The notes beneath the pieces are model-generated. The model worked only from the letters and a program-made list of their open reading frames with translations. It had not been told where the DNA came from and searched no databases. The position numbers and the translations under genes were made by a program. Below are positions 53,173-63,004 of a stretch of DNA of 64,000 nt, in pieces. Source of the DNA: Jiangella mangrovi (GTDB lineage: Bacteria > Actinomycetota > Actinomycetes > Jiangellales > Jiangellaceae); contig NZ_JACHMM010000001.1 of NCBI RefSeq assembly GCF_014204975.1, positions 5,766,037 to 5,830,036 of the forward strand. The letters run 5' to 3'. How positions within the stretch are numbered: the stretch's first letter is position 1; each line of letters opens with the position of its first letter.

Positions 53173-54185
53173 ACGATGTAAGCATGCTCGATCTGCGCCA
53201 GTACTTCTGCCGGGTTCGTGCGCAGCGTTGCCGGTGACACCGGCAGTACGACCCAACCGCGTGCGGCCAGCCTGGCCCGCCGGTTCTCGGTGCGCTCCGG
53301 CGCGTCACCGAATCCGTGGAACGAGCGCGAGTCGACCTCGACGATCAGCCGCCGCTCCTCCCAGCATGCGTCCGGCACGATCCCAGGGATGCCCGGGAGC
53401 GGCCGGTTCCAGAGTGGCTCCGGCAGGATCCGGCTCATCTGCACGAGATCACGCAGCTCGCACTCCGGCGCGGAACGGCACCCGGCCTCGATGTCCGCCA
53501 GCGCCACCCGGACCAGCGCCGATCCCCGTCGCCGCGCCGCCAGCGCCTCGGTCCGCAGCTCGGTCAGACGGGCTTTCCGCCGCTGCACCGCCTCGCACAT
53601 CAGTGCCCGGACGTTCCGCAGCGCCGCCTGCCGGTGTTCCGGCGACCAGTCGGGCGGCCGCGGCTCCGTGAGCACGATGGCGTCGACGACGGCGCGCGCG
53701 GCCGGCACCTTCGGAATGGTCCCGGGCCGGGCCGCGGGAGCCAGCCGGTCGAGGGCGATCTCGGTCGGCGCCGGCACCCGCCCCGCCGTCTCGTCGCGAT
53801 CGACCCAGAACTGCGCTGCCGGCAGCGGCGACGTCTGGTGCACCCGGACGAAGCCGGTGCCGGACCGATCCACCTCGCGCGCGACCAGCACGTCGACCAC
53901 ATCGCCGACGGGTGGGCCGTAGCGCAGCCCCGACATCCAGCACGCCCACGCGCCCGTGACCAGCGCGCCGTCGCCCACACGCAGGCAGGCCGCACGCAAT
54001 CGGTGCAGCGGTGTGAGCGGACCGGTGAACGTCGCGTAGACGCCGCGGATCACCCGCTGCCACGGCCCACCGGGCCGCGACGCATGCTCGATGGCCGACG
54101 AGGTCAGCCCGGCCGCCAGCGCCTGGGCTCGGGTGATCAGGCCGTCCTGGATCTTGGCCAGCTGTACGACACGCACATGGGACAC
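53148..54185 (-). CDS. AbiEi-antitoxin-like / DUF559 protein
   Basis: A 345-residue protein of a common actinobacterial family. The N-terminal winged-helix domain resembles AbiEi antitoxins (VVQLAKIQDGLITRAQALAAGLTSSAIEH, WQRVIRGVYATF). The C-terminal DUF559 domain is nuclease-like (very-short-patch-repair fold): DACWEERRLIVEVDSRSFHGFG, RRARLAARGWVVLPVSP. No toxin gene is adjacent, so a toxin-antitoxin role is not supported here. The GTG at 54185 was chosen; GTG 54206 is in frame. The last ten residues (YIVGREFSSL region) are encoded by repeat copy 2. Confidence 0.8.
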   Translation of the reverse strand: MSHVRVVQLAKIQDGLITRAQALAAGLTSSAIEHASRPGGPWQRVIRGVYATFTGPLTPLHRLRAACLRVGDGALVTGAWACWMSGLRYGPPVGDVVDVLVAREVDRSGTGFVRVHQTSPLPAAQFWVDRDETAGRVPAPTEIALDRLAPAARPGTIPKVPAARAVVDAIVLTEPRPPDWSPEHRQAALRNVRALMCEAVQRRKARLTELRTEALAARRRGSALVRVALADIEAGCRSAPECELRDLVQMSRILPEPLWNRPLPGIPGIVPDACWEERRLIVEVDSRSFHGFGDAPERTENRRARLAARGWVVLPVSPATLRTNPAEVLAQIEHAYIVGREFSSL

Positions 54186-54259
54186 GACCGACAGCCTGCG
54201 TCGCACGGTAACCGGTGCGCCAGGCCCTACGGCGATCTGTGGATAACTCTGGGTTGTGA

Positions 54260-54301
54260 GGAGGGAGTTTCACCCGCTATAGCGGGGAGAAGTCCCTCCT
54301 G
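54260..54301. repeat. Dispersed palindromic repeat, copy 3
   Basis: GGAGGGAGTTTCACCCGCTATAGCGGGGAGAAGTCCCTCC lies at about 54260-54299. The arms GGAGGGA/TCCCTCC and centre CCGCTATAGCGG are self-complementary. It supplies the stop codon and last residues of the LacI gene on the minus strand. Confidence 0.8.
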
Positions 54302-55289
54302 ACGACTCGCGGATGGTGAGGGCGAACGGGACGTCGATGCGCTCGGCGGGGGCGTCGGGCGTCGCCAGGCGGCGGACGACCAGGCGGACCGCTTCCTCGG
54401 CGAGGAAGGGCAGGTCGGGCGCCACTGTGGTGAGCGACGGTGTCGAGTAGCGGCCGTCCTCGATGTCGTCGAAGCCGGCGACGGCGACGTCGTCGGGGAC
54501 GCGCAGGCCGCGCTCGTGCAGGACCCGCAGCGCGCCCAGCGCCATGAGGTCGTTGAAGCAGAACACGGCGTCGACCGGGCGGCCGCCGTCGAGCAACTCC
54601 ACCATGGCGCGGGCGCCGCTCTCGCGGTCGAAGTCGACATCGGACACCACGAGGCGGCGGTCGACCGGCAGTCCGGCCGCCCGCAGTGCCGCGCGGTAGC
54701 CGCGCGCCCGCAGCCCGCCGGTGCCGGACCCCGACTCCGCACCCACGGCGGCGATGTGCCGCCGGCCCAGCCCGATGAGGTGCTCCGTCACCTGACAGGC
54801 GGCGCGGACGTTGTCGACGGCGATGTGGTCGAAGCCGGCGGGGTGGCCGCGCTCGCCGAGCAGCACCATGGGGGTGGACCCGGGGTGCGCGGCGACGTCC
54901 TCGGCGGTCATGGCCATGGGGCTGAAGACGACGCCGTCGATGAGCCGGGTGTCCAAGGAGTCCAGCGCCAGCCGCTCGCGCTCGGCCTCGCCGAACGTCT
55001 CTTCGATCAGGACCATGAGGCTCTGCTGCTTGGCGACGGCGCCGATCTGTGAGGCCAGCGCGGCGAAGTACGGCGACGTGAGCTCGGGCAGCGCGATGGC
55101 CAGGAACCCGGATCGCCCGTGCCGCAGGCTGCGTGCCGATACGTTCGGCCGGTAGCGCAGCTCGGCGACGGCGTCGAGCACCTTCTGGCGGGTCTTCTCG
55201 GTGACGTTCGGGTGGTTGTTGATGACGTTCGAGACGGTCTTGAACGACACCCCGGCGAGGTCCGCCACGTCCTTCAGCCGCGTGCCCAC
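54270..55289 (-). CDS. LacI-family transcriptional regulator
   Basis: A 339-residue LacI/GalR regulator: headpiece TRLKDVADLAGVSFKTVSNVINNHPNVTEKTRQKV with the hinge YRPNVSARSLRHGRSG, then the sugar-binding core (FDHIAVDNVRAACQVTEHLIGLG, AVFCFNDLMALGALRVL, VAVAGFDDIE). The GTG at 55289 has GAGGGG six bases upstream. No sugar gene is adjacent, so its target is unknown. The ten C-terminal residues (SSGGTSPRYSG) are encoded by repeat copy 3 and are probably dispensable. Confidence 0.9.
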   Translation of the reverse strand: MGTRLKDVADLAGVSFKTVSNVINNHPNVTEKTRQKVLDAVAELRYRPNVSARSLRHGRSGFLAIALPELTSPYFAALASQIGAVAKQQSLMVLIEETFGEAERERLALDSLDTRLIDGVVFSPMAMTAEDVAAHPGSTPMVLLGERGHPAGFDHIAVDNVRAACQVTEHLIGLGRRHIAAVGAESGSGTGGLRARGYRAALRAAGLPVDRRLVVSDVDFDRESGARAMVELLDGGRPVDAVFCFNDLMALGALRVLHERGLRVPDDVAVAGFDDIEDGRYSTPSLTTVAPDLPFLAEEAVRLVVRRLATPDAPAERIDVPFALTIRESSGGTSPRYSG

Positions 55290-55439
55290 GCCTTGCCCCT
55301 CTCGTCCGCCCCCGACGACGCCCTCCGAGTGTAGGCAACGCGCCCGCACCCGGCCGACCGATTTTCCCGCGGACCGGACCAGGTCGCCGTCAGCTCTTCC
55401 CTTCCTGGTGCTGGCGTCGCACGGCTGGTTCGGAGTCGT

Positions 55440-56444
55440 CTACTGCATCAGCCAGGACACGCGTGTCTCCTTCTGCCCACCGTTGGTCGTGGAGTCCATC
55501 GCTTGTCGGCGCATTACCGCTCGTAGATGGATTGCCCTGCTCACACCCGTGACGCCGAGCTGCATCTGAAGGTCCAGCGTCTTCTCCAATATCCACTCGC
55601 CGAATATCTCGGCGTCGATCTTGTTCTTGGGCTCGAAGCCGATGCCGCCGCTGCCGGGCGCCGTGATGAGCAGCCCGTCCTTGGTCTCGCTGACCCCAAG
55701 GCGAGTCTCTGCCGGTACTGCGACAGGCGCCCACCATGCCGGGCTCCAAGCACGGAGCTCCAGCGTCGCGGATCGGTCCAATCCGCGGAGCGTCCCGGAC
55801 ATGATGTGGTTCGGCATCATGGCCGTTCGGTCCGCGAGGTGCTCGACGAAAACGCCAACGTGTCCGGAACAGTCGACGCTCGGCTCGCGTCCCATTGGTT
55901 CATTCAGGGTCAGTGAGAATCGGGCGCTGAGAATAACCACCGCCGGCACGTCGATAGTGGGAGCGAGCATGCGCAGCAGCTCGGCCCGACTCGCGCTGCG
56001 CGTGCCGGTGCCCGAACGATAGGGCACCTCGCGTGTCGCGGTTCCTCCGGACGACTTCACGACGTACGGTGCGCGGTCGGTCTCAAAGGTGAGCACTGTG
56101 ACCTGCTCGCCGTCCGCCACCGTCACGTTGAAATGGTGGAGCAGCGCCGGCGCCCCGCCATCGAACTGCTTCTCGAGTTGCGCGATCCAGTCGCTGACCT
56201 CCACGCCGGGTGGCGCCGCTATGGTCTGCGCCTTCTCGTCGATGCCAATGATCCACGTGATCGGGTCCGGAGTTGCCCGATTGGCCATCGCGGCCAGTTG
56301 GCGTGCCTTCCTCACCGGATCTGGCCAGACAGACTTGCACTCGATCAGGTCGTCCTCGACAGCCCCGCTAGTGAGAACCCTGGTGACAGCGTCCTGAACC
56401 CTGACCTCGATCTGCGGCTTCGACGGCGGCATACCGCCCATCAT
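55440..56444 (-). CDS. AlbA_2 (Schlafen-like) domain protein
   Basis: A 334-residue protein whose first half resembles the AlbA_2/Schlafen putative DNA-binding domain: VEDDLIECKSVWPDPVRKARQLAAMANRA (E-x-K in DLIECKS), WIIGIDEKAQ, VTVLTFETDRAPYVVKS and a TREVPYRSGTGTRSAS motif. The second half is an unrecognised strand-rich domain. Start ATG 56444 overlaps the stop of the small membrane protein upstream (ATGA), which fixes it. AlbA_2 proteins occur in regulators and in some defence genes. Base composition is less GC-rich than the chromosome around it. Confidence 0.7.
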   Translation of the reverse strand: MMGGMPPSKPQIEVRVQDAVTRVLTSGAVEDDLIECKSVWPDPVRKARQLAAMANRATPDPITWIIGIDEKAQTIAAPPGVEVSDWIAQLEKQFDGGAPALLHHFNVTVADGEQVTVLTFETDRAPYVVKSSGGTATREVPYRSGTGTRSASRAELLRMLAPTIDVPAVVILSARFSLTLNEPMGREPSVDCSGHVGVFVEHLADRTAMMPNHIMSGTLRGLDRSATLELRAWSPAWWAPVAVPAETRLGVSETKDGLLITAPGSGGIGFEPKNKIDAEIFGEWILEKTLDLQMQLGVTGVSRAIHLRAVMRRQAMDSTTNGGQKETRVSWLMQ

Positions 56445-56779
56445 GCATCGAGCCCCACTCCTGTCCCATTCGCCACGGCGCGTGACTGCGGTCTTAGGCG
56501 GGTGCCCACCAATTTCGCTGCGCCGAGTACTGCCTCCCAACAGAGGCTGAGCCCGTTCCAGGCCAAGAGGATCACCAGGACGTGCAGCCAGCCGGCTCCG
56601 CCGCGCTCCAGGAACACTCGGCATACCGAGGCGACGAACAGGCAGCCAACGCCGAGCAGCGCCGAAATCGCCAGACCGATGCTCGCGCGACGTCTCAGCT
56701 CGGTTCGGACTCTCCTGGACGGTGATGGCCGGAGGGCGCGCTCGACGGCTGTCCCTAGATTCCTGATCAGTACGAACAC
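56441..56779 (-). CDS. Small two-span membrane protein
   Basis: A 112-residue protein: a basic helical lead (LIRNLGTAVERALRPSPSRRVRTELRRR) and two hydrophobic segments (IGLAISALLGVGCLFVASV and LHVLVILLAWNGLSLCWEAVL). GAGAGG lies seven bases before GTG 56779. It is translationally coupled to the AlbA_2 gene, so the two probably act together. No family recognised. Confidence 0.65.
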   Translation of the reverse strand: MFVLIRNLGTAVERALRPSPSRRVRTELRRRASIGLAISALLGVGCLFVASVCRVFLERGGAGWLHVLVILLAWNGLSLCWEAVLGAAKLVGTRLRPQSRAVANGTGVGLDA

Positions 56780-56893
56780 GGCGGCACCTCTCAACGGCTC
56801 CCGGTGATCGCTGCAGGAGGAGTTGAGAGGACTCCGAAGGCGGAGTGGGTCGCCGGCTCCAGAACGCCGAACGATGAACATGGCTGCAGCGGT

Positions 56894-59800
56894 TCATAGT
56901 CTACGTGGCGCCGCAGCTGGATCACGAGTTGAGTGGATCGAGCCGGTGCTCTGCTGCAGTGCGGGTACTGCCTGGTCGCGTGGACCAGCGCAAGCACGAG
57001 CGTCTCGGAGTGCACGGGCCGCGCGGTTGAAATCGATCCGCTCACGATCGGTCGATGGCATCGGCCCAAGGGGTTCGTCACCGTCGACACCGTGCAGGTC
57101 GCGGTAAGCCGCCACCACACGCACGGCGTCGGCCCAAGCCCGGCGTGCCGACAGTTCTTGCGGCGGTCTCCCGCATCGGATGAGCCATGGCTCGCCGTCG
57201 GCAACTGCGCCACTCACCTTCCCGTCAACCCGTCGCTCCATGAGTCCTTCGAGTTCGCGGAGAACCGCAGCCATCTCATCGGTCATTGCTCCGAAGGCCT
57301 TCGGGACGAGCCCAGCGATGAGCCGCTGGTCGCCTCGAGTTGGTGTTCGCACACGGCCACCGCCCGTCAGTCTCTGGACGCGGTAACGGAGCAGCGTCGT
57401 GAGGTCGTCGACCCGCTCCAGGCTGCCCGCGAGGACGGCGTTCCGCACGACCGCAGCCGGATCGAAGCCGTTCGCGGTGGCTCGTCGCAACTCTGCTACC
57501 AACGATCCGAATGCGTCATCCCGAACCACCTGATCGAGCTTTCTATCGTCGAGCCCGCCGCCGGCAAGGAGTGTCGCGACGTGTTGCGACTCGGCGTGCT
57601 GGGCGATGGTCTCGTACTCGGCCGCAAGCTGCGCGATGCTCGTCCACACCTCGTGCTCGGCCCGGATCGTCTCATGGGCCGACAGAGCGCTGGCGCTGTT
57701 GCGGAGCACGGCTTGCAGGACTGACCGGGCCGTGGGGTCGTCGCCGGCGCGCTGATGCTCCTCGAGATGTTCCCGATCCGTGGCGACGTAGGCGACATTG
57801 CGGTGACGGCCGCGGGTCATGGCGACGTAGAAGGCCTCCCGCGACATGGCCGGTGAGCGGACGATGACGTGGGACGTGTCGACGGTCGCGCCCTGCGCTC
57901 GGTGAGCGGTGATGGCGTAGCCGAGGTCGACGTGTTCACCCACATACCAGGAAGGGAGCGTGACGGATCCGCGCCACCTTCCGTCGGCACGACGCACTGT
58001 CAGTGCGCCGTCCAGGTGGTTCGTGGTGACGATCCAACGATCGCCGTTCTTCACCCAGCCGGTGCCGACGGAGAGCCTACGGTCGTTCCGCCGCGTGATC
58101 ACGATGTCGCCGTTGCTCGCCCGGTTGCCGTCAGCGAGCCGAACACCGCCGTCTGCAACCTCCTCGGCGAGGACGCGGTCGTTTCGAGCCCGCGCGTTGA
58201 GCGAGCTGACCGTCTCGGCGTCATCGGCGATCAGCATGGTGGATTTGCCTGCCGCCAGGTCGAGGGCCCAAGCACGGTAGGCCGTGTCGAGCATGAGGTC
58301 GGACTCACCGCCGGCAACACGTCCGTTTGCCTCGTACCGGCGGATTACGTCGGGCCGGCCCAGACGAAGCTGGAGCGATGCGTTCTTCTCCCATCCCTCG
58401 CTGAACCGGCGGACGTCCGTGAGCTCCGGTGCGTCGTCGCAGGATCGAACGAGCAGCCCGAACGCTCCGCTGGTGTCGACGGCGTCCAACTGCGCCCAGT
58501 CCCCTACCAACACCAGCTTCGCGCCGGCTGCCACAACATGACCGGCGATCGCGTCGAGCGCGAACGTGCCGGCCAACGATGCCTCGTCGAGCACGACCAG
58601 TTGACCGTGTCGGAGCTGCCATCGGCCCCGTTCGAACTCATGGAGCCACTTGGCCGTTGTCTCCGTCGCGATGCCGAGGTCCTCGGCGAGCACATCGGCC
58701 GCCGTCGCAGACGGCGCAAGGCCGACCACGCTGCCGGATCCGTGCTCCGCCTCCCACGCGCGCCGCAACCCGCCGAGCGTCGTCGTCTTCCCCGTACCCG
58801 CTGGCCCGACGAGGACGTCGACCACACGGCCCGAAGTGGCGATCTGCTCGATCGTGAGCACCTGGTCGCCGGCCAGGACCATGTCGTGGTCGGCGACGGC
58901 ATCGAGCTCGACCGTCGGAGCCGCACGATTCTCGGCAAGCTGCAGCAGCCGGTCCTCGGCGTCGAGCACGCTGGCCGAGGAGTAGACGGCGCCGTGCTTG
59001 GGCCGGAACACGCTCGAGCCGTCAGCGCGCCGGAACATCGCCGGCGTCGCCACCAGTTCCGGCGGTGTCAGCCGCATCGACGCACCCTCGGCAGCGTCGA
59101 CGACCATGCCGACGACCGTTTCGCGGTCTGCCGTCGCAGCGAAGCGCAGGTGCATCAGCTGACGGGATGCCTCGGCGTAGAGATTCCAACGCCGCCAGGT
59201 CGAACGCTTCTGCTCCACCCGTTCGACGACCGCACGCGCCAGCTCGTCGACGACGGCGACCGGAAGGTCGTCGGCGCGCAGAACCGCACGATCGACGCTC
59301 GTGGCGACGAGCTCGCGCGCCCAGACCGCCGGATCCGCATCGAGGATTTGTCCGGCGCGATGCCGCCACTCGGCAGTCAGCTCCGCCAGCGAACGGACCT
59401 CCTTCTCCGGCCGCGTCTCGAGCGTGGCCCGCTGGCGCAGTTGCAACACCGTCCGTCGCGATGGGCGTCGCCCATGCGTCTGAACGTACTCGGCGATCAG
59501 CCGATCCGTCTGAACCTCGATGTCCGCCGCTCGAGCCGAGAACTCGCGGATGAGATCGTCTCCGACACCGACGATCTCCCAGGACGGATTTCGCTTCTCA
59601 CCCCGGCTGCGCCGCTCCCACCCCATGCCGAGCACTCGGGTCAGGTGATCGGCCAGGACGGCGTTGTAGTGCTCCGACAACGCGACGACCGCAGCATGCA
59701 TCGGGCGCCCGTCGAGGGTGCGCCAGCGGCCGTCGCGTCCCTGCACTCGGTTCGCGATGACGACGTGGGTGTGCAGCTGCGGATCCGAGGCCCGGGAGTC

Positions 59801-60172
59801 GTAGTGGTCGAACGCCGTCGCGGCGACACCACGGGACTCGACCTGTGCGACGCCACCGGTTCCAGTACGGGTCATCGCGACGTCGCGCTCGAGCAAGGCA
59901 AGTACATCCGCGACCGCGCCATGGTGCGCCTGCAGAATCAGCGCTTGCGTGCCGACGTCGGCGAGTCCCCACAGTACGGACACCGACTTCGGGACCGAGA
60001 AGGTGAAGTCGTAGCCGGCCACGGTCCGGGGCCGCGAGCGCGCGGCCTCTTCCGTCTCGATCTGCCGGATGCTCTCTGCACGTTGCTCGAGGGAGAGTTC
60101 CGGACCCAGGCGCGCAACTCGGGCAGCGACGCGCACCGCGTGTGGCTTGAACTGGTAGTACGAGCGCCCTAG
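56894..60172 (-). pseudogene. MobF relaxase-helicase (TraA/TrwC-like), N terminus lost
   Basis: About 1090 codons remain. The relaxase part keeps VAGYDFTFSVPKSVSVLWG and the metal-binding three-His motif in ASDPQLHTHVVIANRV; the RecD-like helicase part has VDVLVGPAGTGKTTTLGGLRRAWE (Walker A), LVVLDEASLAG (Walker B) and a YAITAHRAQGATVD block. Relaxases of this family carry the nicking Tyr in the first 30 residues; here the frame runs into the IS5-family end at CTAG (60169-60172) after ALGRSYYQFKPHAV, so that part is missing. The first in-frame start left is GTG 60136. The protein could not nick DNA, though the helicase might still be made. Confidence 0.88.
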
Positions 60173-60550
60173 GGCGTGTCTCCTTAGTTCGGGCGTGGCG
60201 GGCTGGTTTGCTGCGGGTATGTCTCGTGAGCGAGTTCTCAGTGATGCTCAGTGGGAGCGGATCGCGGCGTTGATGCCCTCGAGCGATGGGGTGAAGTCGC
60301 GGCCGTTCCGTGATCACCGGCAGGTGGTCGAGGGGGTGATCTACCGGTTCCGTACCGGGATCGCGTGGCGTGACCTGCCGGCGGTGTTCGGGCCGTGGCA
60401 GACGGTGTGGAAGCGGCACCACCGGTTCTCGGTCGACGGCACCTGGGACAAGATTCATGCCTGCCTGTTGGCCGAGGCTGACGCGGTCGGGGACATCGAC
60501 TGGATGGTCAGTGTGGACTCGACCATCAACCGGGCCCACCAGCACGCCAC
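60173..60550 (+). mobile_element. IS5-family element, left fragment with truncated transposase
   Basis: The element begins GGCGTGTCTCCTTAG directly after CTAG, the target used by IS427-group IS5 elements. The transposase starts at ATG 60219 (SRERVLSDAQWERIAALMP) and has the family blocks FRDHRQVVEGVIYRFRTGIAWRDLP, FGPWQTVWKRHHRFSVDGTWDKI and the first catalytic Asp in VSVDSTINRAHQH. After about 110 residues it stops at the IS3-family left end (60551), running on in frame to 60614 only by chance. The right half of the element is absent. Confidence 0.88.
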
Positions 60551-60620
60551 TGTCCCGCGTCAGACTTTGTGGCAGGACCCGCTGTTTGCGGGTTTGACCT
60601 GTGAAGGAGTCTGATCGTTC

Positions 60621-60938
60621 ATGGCAAGACCGTCGGCCGTGCCGGCCGAGGAGAAGGTTCGGATCGTGTTGTCGATCCTGGCCGGTGAGGTGAGCGTCGC
60701 GGAGGCGGCGCGGCGGGCGAAGGTGTCCGAGCAGTCGGTCGGGAACTGGAAGCGGCAGTTCCTCGAGGCGGGCAAGACCGGCCTGGTCGCCGGTAGGTCG
60801 GGTCCGTCGACCCGCGAGCAGCAGCTCGAGGCCGAGGTCGCCGACCTGACCCAGGCGCTCGGCGAGGCGCACCTGGAGGCCCGGGTGTGGAAGAAGTCCG
60901 CGGAGGGCCGGGTGGGCCCTTCGAGGACCTCGAGGTGA
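60621..60938 (+). CDS. IS3-family OrfA (helix-turn-helix)
   Basis: A 105-residue DNA-binding subunit: EEKVRIVLSILAGEVSVAEAARRAKVSEQSVGNWKRQFLEAG is the helix-turn-helix, followed by a leucine-zipper-like stretch (REQQLEAEVADLTQALGEAHLEARVWKKSAE). The ATG at 60621 has GAAGGAG upstream. It overlaps OrfB by four bases (GTGA at 60935-60938), so OrfB may be made by coupling or frameshifting. Confidence 0.88.
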   Translation: MARPSAVPAEEKVRIVLSILAGEVSVAEAARRAKVSEQSVGNWKRQFLEAGKTGLVAGRSGPSTREQQLEAEVADLTQALGEAHLEARVWKKSAEGRVGPSRTSR

Positions 60939-61882
60939 TCCGCGTCGAGGCGGGCATGCCGACCACGAGGTTCTGCACCGTGATTGGCGTGCCCGAGCGC
61001 ACCTGGCGGCGCTGGCAGTCCCGCGCCCGAGCCGGGGCTCAGGTCCGCGGCCCGTGGCCGCGTCCGGCTCGCGAGAACGTGCGTGAGGCCGCCCGGCGGC
61101 ACGCGTTGGCGCACCCGGCGTGGGGGCATCGCAAGGTCTGGGCCATGGTGCGCCACGACGGGCACCGCGTCTCTCAGGCGACTGTGCTGCGGCTGCTGCG
61201 CGACGAGGGCCTGATCCTGCCGGCCGCCTACCAGCGTGAACGCCGCCAGCTCGCCGCCCGCCGCAAGGCCGCGTTCGCTACCGAGCCCACAGGGCCGAAC
61301 CAGGTCTGGCAGCTCGACTTCAGCGAGTTCGAGACCACGACCGGCGGCACCTGGCGGATCGCCGGCTGCCGAGACTACTGGTCGAAGTACGAGCACCCGT
61401 GGCATGTGTCGCCGACGGCGAACCAGCACGACGCGATCGCGGCGATCGAGCTCGCCCTGGCCGACTACGAGACCATGTTCGCTCGCCCGCTGATCGAGGC
61501 GTGCGCCCGTGACGAGGCTGGAAACGTCATCCCCGCGGTGACGATCGCGACCGACAACGGCGGCCCGTTCCGGGCGTTCCGGTTCGAGGCGTTCATCACC
61601 GCCCACCCCGAGCTGCGGCACGTGCGCACCCGGGTGCGCACGCCCGGGCAGAACGGGTCACGCGAACGCGGCTTCGGCTCGCTGAAGTACGAACGGCTGT
61701 TCCTCGAAGAGATCGACGACGTCCTGCACCTGGTTGCCCACGCCGACGCCTACCGCGCCGACTACAACACCGTGCGCCCGCACGAAGCACTCTCCTGGAA
61801 CCGGCCGATCGAGGTCCACCTCGGCCTCGCCAGCCCCCTGATCCCCAACTTTCCCAGCCCCGAAAACCTGCCGGCAGCTTGA
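60935..61882 (+). CDS. IS3-family OrfB transposase (DDE integrase core)
   Basis: A 315-residue transposase. An HTH_21-type segment (ALAHPAWGHRKVWAMVRHDGHRVSQATVLRLLRDEG) precedes the rve-type catalytic core: first Asp in QVWQLDFSEFE, second in IATDNGGPFRAF, and Glu in GSRERGFGSLKYERLF. All three catalytic residues are present, so the element may be active. GTG 60935 overlaps the OrfA stop. Confidence 0.88.
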   Translation: MIRVEAGMPTTRFCTVIGVPERTWRRWQSRARAGAQVRGPWPRPARENVREAARRHALAHPAWGHRKVWAMVRHDGHRVSQATVLRLLRDEGLILPAAYQRERRQLAARRKAAFATEPTGPNQVWQLDFSEFETTTGGTWRIAGCRDYWSKYEHPWHVSPTANQHDAIAAIELALADYETMFARPLIEACARDEAGNVIPAVTIATDNGGPFRAFRFEAFITAHPELRHVRTRVRTPGQNGSRERGFGSLKYERLFLEEIDDVLHLVAHADAYRADYNTVRPHEALSWNRPIEVHLGLASPLIPNFPSPENLPAA

Positions 61883-61891
61883 CGCGGGACA

Positions 61892-63004
61892 GACCTGCTC
61901 GATGATCGCGTGAGCGCGGTGGGTCTTGTCCGCGGTCACCGTGTCGGCCTGGTCGGGGTTGGTGGTGGTGAAGAAGGCGTGGAAACGCCAGGTGTCGAAC
62001 AACGTGGCCTGGCCATCGGTCCGGGTGGGGTTGAGGTCGGGGATGCGGCGGACTACGAGCCGTCCGGGCACCTGCTCGGACTTGGGCTTCTTCGTGAACG
62101 CGGTGAACTCGATCTCGGCGACCTCGGCTTGTGAGATCCAGGTCTGGGTGTGTTCGTCGAAGACGGCGTCGGTGTACTCGATCGGGGTCCACGCATCGTC
62201 ACCGATCGCGGCGATGGCGGCCTTGACCTTGGGGTTGGCCCGGACAGTGACCGAGACGTCGGCACCGGCGCGCAGCGCGGCACCGATGGTGGCGTGGGTG
62301 TAGAACGCGGAGTCCGCCCGCACCAAGGGTTTGGCCGCTGGCTGGGTGGACGTGAGGTTGCTGACGGTCTTCAACGCGTCGGCGACCAACCGGGCCGCGC
62401 CCCGCGCCGAACCACACGACCCCTTCCGCAGCCGCTGGGCCACGACCACCGGCGCGGACTCCGCGGTGCTGAGAGTGGCGAGCAGCGCGTTGAGTCCGCG
62501 CACGCCGGAGTAGCCGTAGCCCGAGCCCTGCTTGGCGTAGCCGTGGACCTCGATGATGGTGTCGTCGATGTCCACCAGCACCCGCCCAGGCACATCCGGT
62601 CCGGCTGACTGAGCGATCAACGGGGCCCGGGTCGCCAGCCGGGTCAGGAACCTCGACGCGACCGCGTCGAGCTGGCGGACGTGGCCGAAGGTGAACGCCC
62701 GCAGGAACGACCCCAACGTCGAGGGCGCGTAGGCGTTCTTGAACACCCGGCCCATCCCGCCATGACGCAGCAACGCCAGGTCATCGATGCTGTCCGCACC
62801 CGCGACCATCCCGGCCACCAGCGAACAGACCTTCAACCCGGCGTTCGCGCCCTTGTCGGTCGGCACACTCAAGTGTTGCTGGGCCAGCTCGTGCAGGCCA
62901 GCGGAGCGAGCCAACGCCAGCGTCGGGACCAGCCCGGACGACGACACCAGATTCCGATCATCGAACACCGCCGACGTCGCCGCGAGTCTATGGCAAAGTT
63001 GCAT
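61892..63004 (-). pseudogene. IS1380-family transposase, C terminus lost
   Basis: About 370 codons from ATG 63004. Family blocks: CSLVAGMVAGADSIDDLALLRHGGM, VLVDIDDTIIEVHGYAKQGSGYGYSGVRGLNAL (catalytic Asp), LVRADSAFYTHATIGAALRAGADVSVTVR (second Asp) and FFTTTNPDQADTVTADKTHRAHAIIEQV. Intact members continue for about 80-100 residues after this point; here the sequence meets the IS3 right end at 61891 and runs on only as IS3 antisense. The transposase is therefore inactive. Confidence 0.88.

Larger units (their letters stand above)
60551..61891 (+). mobile_element. Complete IS3-family insertion sequence
   Basis: The 1341-base element is bounded by perfect 12-base inverted repeats: TGTCCCGCGTCA at 60551-60562 and TGACGCGGGACA at 61880-61891. 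It holds two overlapping frames, OrfA and OrfB. Its outer flanks are CAC on the left and GAC on the right, with no 3-4 base target duplication. The left flank is IS5-family sequence and the right flank IS1380-family sequence, so the copy is probably the product of recombination rather than simple insertion. Confidence 0.85.

Noticed and set aside
53148..54185. Type IV toxin-antitoxin pair
   Set aside because: Only the AbiEi-like/DUF559 gene is present. The adjacent genes are an amidase and a LacI regulator, not an AbiEii nucleotidyltransferase.
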